Source: Alphaproteobacteria bacterium (GTDB taxonomy: Bacteria > Pseudomonadota > Alphaproteobacteria > Rhodobacterales > Rhodobacteraceae). From it: a DNA stretch of 33,041 nucleotides. The DNA lies in contig JAUHYC010000040.1 of assembly GCA_030426685.1 (NCBI GenBank), positions 1-33,041 on the forward strand, written 5' to 3'. The number at the start of each line of letters is the position of its first letter. Position 1 is the stretch's first letter. Of the stretch, positions 26,852-33,041 are shown in pieces. The position numbers and the translations under genes are program-made. The notes beneath the pieces are model-generated. The model saw only the letters and a list, made by a program, of their open reading frames with translations, ran no database searches and was not told the DNA's origin.

Positions 26852-27718
26852 TCACGCGTCCAGATTCTTGCCGACGATGCGCATCAGGAAGATCGCAACG
26901 ATGTTGGCAAGGATGATTGCGTAGACACCTCCGGCTGATCCAAGGCCGACATTCTGGCTCTCCAGAACGCGCTGGAAGATCAGGTAGGTGAGTGTACGGG
27001 TGCCGAACGCGCCGCCGGTGGTCACGAAGATTTCCGCGAAGATCGACAAAAGAAAGATCGTCTGGATCAGGATGACAATTGTGATCGCACGGCTCAGGTG
27101 CGGCAGGACGATGTGGTAAAAGCGCTTGAGCACCGGCGCGCCGTCCATTTCGGCCGCCTCTAGCTGTTCGCTGTCCAGAGATTGGATCGCGGTCAGCAGG
27201 ATGAGCGTAGCGAAAGGTAGCCACTGCCACGAGACAATCATGATAATCGAAGTCATCGAGGCTTCGGACAGCCACGAGATCGGCTCTGCCCCGAAAAAAC
27301 GCCACAGATGAGCCAGCAAGCCGTTCACCGGATCCATGAACATGTTCTTCCAGACCAGTGCAGATACTGTCGGCATGACGAAGAAGGGCGCGATCACAAG
27401 GATGCGGACAACACCCTGCCCCCACATGGGTTGGTCGAGCAGCATTGCCAGAAGGATGCCCAGCACCACAGTAATCACCAGAACGCCGCCGACAATCACC
27501 AGCGTAGCCTGTACGGCCGGCCAGAACGAGCTGGATGAGACAAACCGGACATAATTGTCGAAACCGACCCAGCCCAGATCACCTCCGCGCAGCGGCAGAT
27601 ATTTCTTGAAGGAAAAATACAGCGTCATCGTCAGCGGCACGAGCATCCAGCCAAGTAGCAGGACCACTGCGGGTGCCATCATCAGGCGAGCAACGGATCG
27701 GGAATGTTGAGTAGCCAT
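26852..27718 (-). CDS. smoF: Polyol ABC transporter permease
   Basis: A 288-residue MalF-type permease with about six helices and an EAA loop EQLEAAEMDGAPVLKRFYHI. It lacks the extra N-terminal helices of enteric MalF, as usual in the CUT1 family. It starts 106 bp after smoE, across a stable hairpin, and is followed closely by smoG. Confidence 0.92.
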   Translation of the reverse strand: MATQHSRSVARLMMAPAVVLLLGWMLVPLTMTLYFSFKKYLPLRGGDLGWVGFDNYVRFVSSSSFWPAVQATLVIVGGVLVITVVLGILLAMLLDQPMWGQGVVRILVIAPFFVMPTVSALVWKNMFMDPVNGLLAHLWRFFGAEPISWLSEASMTSIIMIVSWQWLPFATLILLTAIQSLDSEQLEAAEMDGAPVLKRFYHIVLPHLSRAITIVILIQTIFLLSIFAEIFVTTGGAFGTRTLTYLIFQRVLESQNVGLGSAGGVYAIILANIVAIFLMRIVGKNLDA

Positions 27719-27785
27719 AACGCAAACCCTCTCTGTTCAGGCGTAACCCAGCCTGCGAGAAAAACGCGAGTTGTGGAAGGGTGGA

Positions 27786-27811
27786 GCGGGGGGCAGTTAC
27801 TGCCCGCCCGC
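27786..27811 (-). promoter_or_regulatory. Intercistronic hairpin between smoE and smoF
   Basis: An 11-bp stem (GCGGG and GGGCAG arms with one bulged base) closes a 3-nt loop 14 bp past the smoE stop. No T-run follows, so read-through is expected. Such hairpins protect the upstream message and let the binding protein outnumber the permeases. Confidence 0.65.
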
Positions 27812-27824
27812 CGGGAAAGGAGCC

Positions 27825-29129
27825 TCAGTAGCCTGCGGCTTCCATTTCTTCTGCGGTGAAGGCCTGCGCCTTGGCAAGCGCTTCGTCCACCGTTTGTTGG
27901 CCGGCATAGACCGCCGAGAATTCCTGGCTCACTTGCGTGGCGATGCCAGCGAATTCGGGGATGGCAACAAACTGGATGCCGGTATAGGGCGTTGGCTGTG
28001 CGCAGCAGTTTTGCGGGTCGGCCATTAAGATCGACTCTAGCGTCATCTTCGCAAAGGGCACTTCTTTGTAGTTTTCGTTCTCATAGAGCGAAGTGCGCGC
28101 CCCCGGTGGCACATTGGCCCAGCCCTCATTTTCAGCGACCAGCTCGATGTATTCTTTCGAGGTGGCCCATTCGATGAACTGCTTGGCAGCGTCTTCTTGC
28201 TGTGTGCCAGCAGGGATTGCTAACGCCCATGCCCAGAGCCAGTTGGCGCGCTTATCGACGCCTTCCGAATTCGGCGCCAAAGCGAACCCGACCTTGTCCG
28301 CAACCGTCGAGTCATCGGGATTGGTCACAAAGGACGCAGCGACCGTGGCGTCGATCCACATACCGCATTTACCTTGCTGGAACAGCGAAAGGTTTTCGTT
28401 GAACCCGTTGGTGGCATAGCCAGCCGGGCCGGACTCACCCATCATATCGACGAAGAAGGTCAGAGCTTCTTTCCATTCGGGCTGATCGAACTGAGGTTTC
28501 CAGTTCTCATCAAACCAGCGCGCGCCGAACGAATTGCCCGTCACTGTGATAAAGGCACCGCCTTCACCCCAACCGGCCTTGCCGCGTAGGCAAATACCGT
28601 TGATATCATTGTCACGGTCGGTCATTGCCGCCGCCGCTTCGCGGATGAACTGCCAGGTCGGTGCCTCGGGCATTTCCAGACCAGCCTTTTCCATCAGGTC
28701 GGTGCGGTACATGATCATCGAGCTTTCGCCGTAGAACGGCGCCGCATACAGCGTGCCCTCATGGCTCAGACCGCCCGCCATCGCTGGAAGCAGATCGCCG
28801 ACGTCATATTCCTCTGACAAACCGTCCAGCGGTACCAGCCAGCCATTCGCACCCCAGATCGGCGTTTCGTACATGCCGATGGTCATGATGTCGAACTGTC
28901 CGCCTTTGGTCGTGATGTCGGTGGTAACGCGCTGACGCAGCACGTTCTCCTCCAGTGTCACCCACTCGACGTCGATGCCGGTCGCTTCTGTGAATTTGTC
29001 GGTATAACCCTGCATCCGGATCATATCGCCGTTGTTCACTGTGGCGATGGTGATTGTTTGCGCGTGCGCGGCTGCCGTGGCGACGAATGTCATTGCAGTT
29101 GCCGCACGAAGTACGTGCTTCAGATACAT
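27825..29129 (-). CDS. smoE: Polyol ABC transporter substrate-binding protein
   Basis: A 434-residue periplasmic binding protein of the CUT1 family. Signal peptide at 1-23 (ending AAAHAQ), then TITIATVNNGDMIRMQGYTD, a central hinge with GAFITVTGNSFGARW, and a C-terminal region like R. sphaeroides SmoE (DPQNCCAQPTPYTG). It captures sorbitol or mannitol for SmoFGK. First gene of the smo operon. AGGGAGGA precedes the ATG and lies partly in a hairpin. Confidence 0.93.
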   Translation of the reverse strand: MYLKHVLRAATAMTFVATAAAHAQTITIATVNNGDMIRMQGYTDKFTEATGIDVEWVTLEENVLRQRVTTDITTKGGQFDIMTIGMYETPIWGANGWLVPLDGLSEEYDVGDLLPAMAGGLSHEGTLYAAPFYGESSMIMYRTDLMEKAGLEMPEAPTWQFIREAAAAMTDRDNDINGICLRGKAGWGEGGAFITVTGNSFGARWFDENWKPQFDQPEWKEALTFFVDMMGESGPAGYATNGFNENLSLFQQGKCGMWIDATVAASFVTNPDDSTVADKVGFALAPNSEGVDKRANWLWAWALAIPAGTQQEDAAKQFIEWATSKEYIELVAENEGWANVPPGARTSLYENENYKEVPFAKMTLESILMADPQNCCAQPTPYTGIQFVAIPEFAGIATQVSQEFSAVYAGQQTVDEALAKAQAFTAEEMEAAGY

Positions 29130-29135
29130 CCCTGT

Positions 29136-29166
29136 CCTCCCTGAGCTTGGATGTCGTGCAGGGAGG
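29136..29166 (-). promoter_or_regulatory. Hairpin covering the smoE ribosome site
   Basis: Arms CCTCCCTG (29136-29143) and CAGGGAGG (29159-29166) are perfect 8-bp complements around a 15-nt loop. In the mRNA the arm nearer smoE is the Shine-Dalgarno itself, so folding could limit translation. Whether it does is inference. Confidence 0.4.
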
Positions 29167-29199
29167 GTAGATCGTAAATTATCGCGCAGTCAATATTAA

Positions 29200-29215
29200 C
29201 TTTACGCGCGTCAAG
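29200..29215. promoter_or_regulatory. Predicted LacI-type operator upstream of smoE
   Basis: CTTTACGCGCGTCAAG is a dyad with one mismatched pair around ACGCGCGT. A closely matching site lies before xylB (30304-30319). On the minus strand it includes a TTGACG hexamer. It is in the 94-bp gap between smoE and the regulator gene. Confidence 0.6.
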
Positions 29216-29223
29216 ATTTTTAG

Positions 29224-30249
29224 CTATGCGGAATCCCTTAATACAAGCCTTGCGGGGAAAAGCGTTTCGGATCGGGAGTCAAATTTTCCTCCGTTTTCAA
29301 TAAGTTCAAACAATGTCTCCACACTGCGACCAGCCACGTTGTCATAGTCGTGTGCGGCTGTTGTCAAAGAGGGGCACGTAAATTTTGCGAACGGATGGCC
29401 ATCATTCGAAGCCACACGCAGCGTACAATCGTCTTTCCGACCGACCCGAATCCCCTGTTCGTAGCAAGCCGCAAGGAAGCCGATGGCAAGCCGGTCATTG
29501 CTGCATAGAACCGAGTTCGTCCTCAATTGACGCTCCGCTAGAACTTTCATCGCCCCTTTGTGCCCAATTTCTTCGAACGCCCATCCCTTACCGTCGACTT
29601 TGATGATATGCGGCTCAAACCCGAGGCGCTCCATAATTTCGACATACGCCTTCCTTCGTTTGTTGGCGTTCGGATTCGCTGGAGTGCGCATTTCGAAGAA
29701 AGAGGGTGGCTCACCTGTGCGGGTCATGTATTCCACAGTCTGCGACACAAAGCTGAAATTGTCCGACCCGACAAACGCGGCCCCCAGACCATCAAGGTTA
29801 CTATCAAACAATACGGTCGGCACATTGGCGCAGAATTTCTCGATTGCTGACCTGTCCGAGATACGCCCCAAAGGTGCCAGCAAAACGCCTGCGGGTTTCA
29901 TGGATTGCAGCCCGTCCAGTATTTCGTTCTCAAGCTTTTGCTCGCCATGAGAACTGAACAGGGACGGCCGATAGCCTGCTGAAATGCAGCTTTGCTCCAA
30001 ATAACGCGCGATTTCGACAAAGAACGGGTCAGCCAGATAGGGCACAACGATGCCGATGTTCTTGGTCAGCTTCCGGTTCTGGTTCACCGCATAAATGTTG
30101 GGACGGTAGTCGAAACGTTCGAGCGCCTCTTCGATGCGGGCCCGTGTCGTGGGGCGAACGCTATCGGGATCGTGGAAGTACTTGGAAACAGTCGGCCTGG
30201 ATATGCCGCTGAGAGATGCAAATTCTTCCATGTTCTTTATCTTGGTCAT
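29224..30249 (-). CDS. LacI-family regulator of polyol genes
   Basis: A 341-residue regulator. The N-terminal helix-turn-helix is FASLSGISRPTVSKYFHDPD with the hinge ALERFDYRPN, followed by a periplasmic-binding-protein-like sensor domain (GIVVPYLADPFF; later SVLCSNDRLAIGFL). It sits between smoE and xylB, and the two dyads beside it make it the likely controller of both. The inducer is probably sorbitol, mannitol or a derived sugar phosphate; not readable from sequence. Confidence 0.9.
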   Translation of the reverse strand: MTKIKNMEEFASLSGISRPTVSKYFHDPDSVRPTTRARIEEALERFDYRPNIYAVNQNRKLTKNIGIVVPYLADPFFVEIARYLEQSCISAGYRPSLFSSHGEQKLENEILDGLQSMKPAGVLLAPLGRISDRSAIEKFCANVPTVLFDSNLDGLGAAFVGSDNFSFVSQTVEYMTRTGEPPSFFEMRTPANPNANKRRKAYVEIMERLGFEPHIIKVDGKGWAFEEIGHKGAMKVLAERQLRTNSVLCSNDRLAIGFLAACYEQGIRVGRKDDCTLRVASNDGHPFAKFTCPSLTTAAHDYDNVAGRSVETLFELIENGGKFDSRSETLFPARLVLRDSA

Positions 30250-30277
30250 ACCAGTTTGCCTGCGGATATCGTCCGTC

Positions 30278-30305
30278 TTGATCTTGTCATAGCTTTACAT
30301 ATTCT
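30278..30305 (+). promoter_or_regulatory. Likely xylB promoter
   Basis: TTGATC (30278-30283), a 16-bp spacer and TATTCT (30300-30305). Its -10 box touches the operator dyad at 30304, the classic arrangement for repression. Confidence 0.5.
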
Positions 30306-30319
30306 TTGCGCGCGCTAAA
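30304..30319. promoter_or_regulatory. Predicted LacI-type operator upstream of xylB
   Basis: CTTTGCGCGCGCTAAA shares 11 of 15 core positions with the site before smoE, the four others being transitions (joint pattern TTTRCGCGCGYYAAR). It overlaps the xylB -10 box and lies 43 bp before the ATG. Confidence 0.6.
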
Positions 30320-30361
30320 AATCAATAGCCAGACAGGTACGGCGCTTGGCAAGGGGCTCAA

Positions 30362-31798
30362 ATGTATCTCGGGATCGACATCGGAACATCAGCAGTCAAG
30401 TTTGTCTGCGCGGATCTCGATCAAATTCTTGCCGTTGCTTCAGTGGGGCTCAAAACATCTTCGCCTCAGCCGGGTTGGTCAGAGCAGCACCCCGATCTTT
30501 GGTGGCATGCGACGCGGGAGGCGTTGCAACAGCTTGCGGGAAAAATCGCACTGACAGATGTCCGGGCCATCGGATTGTCGGGCCAAATGCACGGTGCCGT
30601 TTTGCTGGATCGCCATCTGCGCCCCATTCGCCCGGCGATCCTTTGGAATGACAGTCGGGCAGCACAGGAGTGCGATGAACTGTATGCAGCCCAACCGCAG
30701 ATAGGTCAAATCGCGGGCGTCCTTCCGCTGCCCGGATTTACTGCACCCAAGATTGCATGGTTGAAACGGCATGAACCCGACAGCTATGACCGGATTGCCC
30801 GGATACTGCTGCCAAAGGATTATGTGGGGTTGTGCCTACACGGGGAGTTGGCAACCGATACATCCGATGCTGCAGGGACCTTGTGGTTGAATCAGGCCGC
30901 ACGTGAATGGCATGCCGGAATAGCCGCCGCCACGGATGTCGCACCCGACTGGCTACCGCAAGTGGTCGACGGACACAGTGTTGTCGGAGCGGTGACTGCG
31001 CAAGCCGCAGCCGAGACCGGGTTGAGACCCGGCATACCTGTAGTGGCAGGCGGTGGAGACGCGGCGACGGGAGCGGTATCACTGGGTGCGACAGAACCGC
31101 AACGAGGTTTCATATCCCTGGGTACCTCTGGTCAGCTTTTCGTTGCTGATCGGATTTATAAACCCAACCCCGAGCGTTATGTGCATGCTTTTGCGCACAC
31201 GCTGCCTGGCCGCTGGTACCAAATGGCGGCGATGTTGAACGGCGCAAGGCCTATCTCGTGGATTGGCGGACAACTTGGACTGTCCGCGGCAGATGTTGTT
31301 TCTCTCGCTGAAACGGTTAGCGGTGATCGTGTGCCAGTCTTTCTGCCCTATCTGACCGGTGAACGCAGCCCGCTTGGAGATCCGCATATTCGAGCCTGCT
31401 TCTTTGGGCTTGAGGATTCGACAACACGCGCGGATATCTGTCGTTCCGTGGTCGAAGCAATTGCTTTTTGCTTCGCCGATGCAGCGCAGAGTTTCGGCGA
31501 CACGATGGGAAGTTTGTCGGAACTTGCCGCCATAGGAGGTGGCAGTCGATCTGATCTGTTATTGGGCCTGATCGCAACGGTGACCGGGAAATCTATCGTG
31601 CGCTCAGATGGGGCGGATTCCGGACCGGCCTATGGCGCAGCACGGCTGGCTGCCTGTGGTGACGGTGCATTAGCCGTAACTGATCTTTCTGATCAGCCGC
31701 CAACAACGGAAAGGTTCGAGCCCTCTGACCTGACAGCGCTTTCGGATCGAATGGCTAGATTTCGCAAACTTTATTCTGCAGTGAGTGCTATCAACTGA
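30362..31798 (+). CDS. xylB: Xylulokinase
   Basis: A 478-residue FGGY-family kinase that phosphorylates D-xylulose to feed the pentose phosphate pathway. The N-terminal phosphate loop is DIGTSAVK, with D6; ILWNDSRAAQEC follows the substrate-contact region; D233 in GGGDAATGAV is the catalytic base, at the same number as in E. coli XylB. The C-terminal ATPase half has IGGGSRSDLLLGLIA. AAGGGG precedes the ATG. It diverges from the LacI gene. With mtlK acting on arabinitol it would complete a D-xylulose route; fructose itself needs a fructokinase not seen here. Confidence 0.92.
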   Translation: MYLGIDIGTSAVKFVCADLDQILAVASVGLKTSSPQPGWSEQHPDLWWHATREALQQLAGKIALTDVRAIGLSGQMHGAVLLDRHLRPIRPAILWNDSRAAQECDELYAAQPQIGQIAGVLPLPGFTAPKIAWLKRHEPDSYDRIARILLPKDYVGLCLHGELATDTSDAAGTLWLNQAAREWHAGIAAATDVAPDWLPQVVDGHSVVGAVTAQAAAETGLRPGIPVVAGGGDAATGAVSLGATEPQRGFISLGTSGQLFVADRIYKPNPERYVHAFAHTLPGRWYQMAAMLNGARPISWIGGQLGLSAADVVSLAETVSGDRVPVFLPYLTGERSPLGDPHIRACFFGLEDSTTRADICRSVVEAIAFCFADAAQSFGDTMGSLSELAAIGGGSRSDLLLGLIATVTGKSIVRSDGADSGPAYGAARLAACGDGALAVTDLSDQPPTTERFEPSDLTALSDRMARFRKLYSAVSAIN

Positions 31799-31953
31799 TC
31801 GCCGTGCAAATGTAGCCTGATTGAGTTGCGTTGGAATGTAACGATACCGGGGGTCGCAGCCACCTGGCCGGTCAAAGGCAAAGAACCGACATGGTTGTTT
31901 GGGTTGACATCAAGGGGCGTCCGTCTCGATCTGGGCAGCTACGGGACAGGCCC

Positions 31954-31993
31954 AGATTTGAACCTGCGGCCTTGAGGTTATGATCCTGCCGAG
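31954..31993 (-). pseudogene. Degenerate tRNA-fMet copy
   Basis: These 40 bp match the intact tRNA-fMet (32079-32118) at 34 positions, covering the D-arm end, anticodon arm with CAT, and T-arm. The anticodon and T stems are broken by mismatches and neither acceptor arm is recognisable. It is a decayed duplicate left of the rRNA operon. No gene is visible in 31799-31953 or 31994-32064. Confidence 0.75.
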
Positions 31994-32064
31994 GTGAAGA
32001 GGTTAAGCGATTGATCCGGGGGATCAATTGCAGTCTGAACGGGCTGCGGGGAGATTTTCCGACC

Positions 32065-32141
<77 letters not shown>

Positions 32142-32192
32142 TCAGGGTCGGAAAGTGTTTCATCGTATCAGAGAGATGGGGGATTTTTCTAG

Positions 32193-32308
32193 GTTTGGCG
32201 GTGACCTACTCTCCCGGGGCTTGAGCCCAAGTACCATTGGCGCGGCAGTGCTTAACTTCCGGGTTCGGGATGGGACCGGGTGTTTCACTTGCGCTATGAC
32301 CACCAAAC
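32193..32308 (-). rRNA. rrf: 5S ribosomal RNA
   Basis: About 116 nt with complementary ends (GTTTGGTGGT / GGCGGTGACC side) and the conserved core GAAACACCCGGTCCCATCC and AAGTTAAGCACTG. Ends are approximate. It follows 23S by about 180 bp of spacer without another gene. Confidence 0.93.
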
Positions 32309-32489
32309 CGAGGAAAATCCCCACGTCGGCTTTTGCGGAGCAAAAGCGACGGGTGGCAGGCAGCGTATTTGCATGCAAATGCGCGTTGCCACTCGGTCGT
32401 TATGTCAATCAACAGTGCCGCTTGGCGCGACACAGCCATCCTTTGTCAATTTGGTGTATGTTTTTGATTTGTCTTTCCATTACTGGATC

Positions 32490-33041
<552 letters not shown>

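Overview
The window looks like chromosomal DNA from an alphaproteobacterium of the Roseobacter group (Rhodobacteraceae, Ruegeria-like). Pointers are an F1 ATP-synthase operon starting atpH-atpA, a DUF2125 protein, the polyol operon in the order smoE-F-G-K-S-mtlK known from Rhodobacter sphaeroides, a stand-alone copy of the domain that precedes roseobacter Hint domains, and an rRNA operon ending 23S-5S-tRNA-fMet. Species cannot be named from the sequence alone.

Layout. 1-16.9 kb is mostly housekeeping: the start of the atp operon (minus strand), a SAM methyltransferase divergent from glyoxalase II (gloB), clpA with a clear terminator, a membrane class III nucleotide cyclase, a MotA/ExbB-like plus MotB/OmpA-like channel pair with a very long coiled coil, a ChaC-type gamma-glutamylcyclotransferase, a DUF2125 protein, and a tightly overlapping hisC-tyrA-extensin operon. 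A class V PLP enzyme diverges from an Lrp/AsnC regulator; the 103-bp gap holds a perfect TGTGA-N6-TCACA dyad and a promoter that predicts a leaderless regulator mRNA. rpsD follows, with a strong promoter, a structured leader and a terminator.

16.9-22.7 kb is an accessory stretch. It has a stand-alone Hint-preceding domain and two decayed genes (a class III cyclase fragment and what may be a GFA-family tail). A five-gene metal/redox cluster follows: a small His/Cys secreted protein, a cytochrome c' with a Met/Gly-rich insert, a diheme and a monoheme cytochrome c, and a Tat-exported DUF411 protein. After it comes a reduced mercury locus (merR, a textbook 19-bp-spacer mer promoter, a MerT-like membrane protein, a GDCCVxC protein) with no merP or merA.

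22.7-31.8 kb is a complete sugar-alcohol uptake and oxidation system: SmoEFGK ABC transporter, sorbitol and mannitol dehydrogenases, a LacI-type regulator and a divergent xylulokinase. Two matching dyads, one upstream of smoE and one overlapping the xylB promoter, are the likely operators of the LacI protein. 31.8-33 kb holds a degenerate tRNA-fMet copy, intact tRNA-fMet, 5S and the 3' part of 23S, all minus strand.
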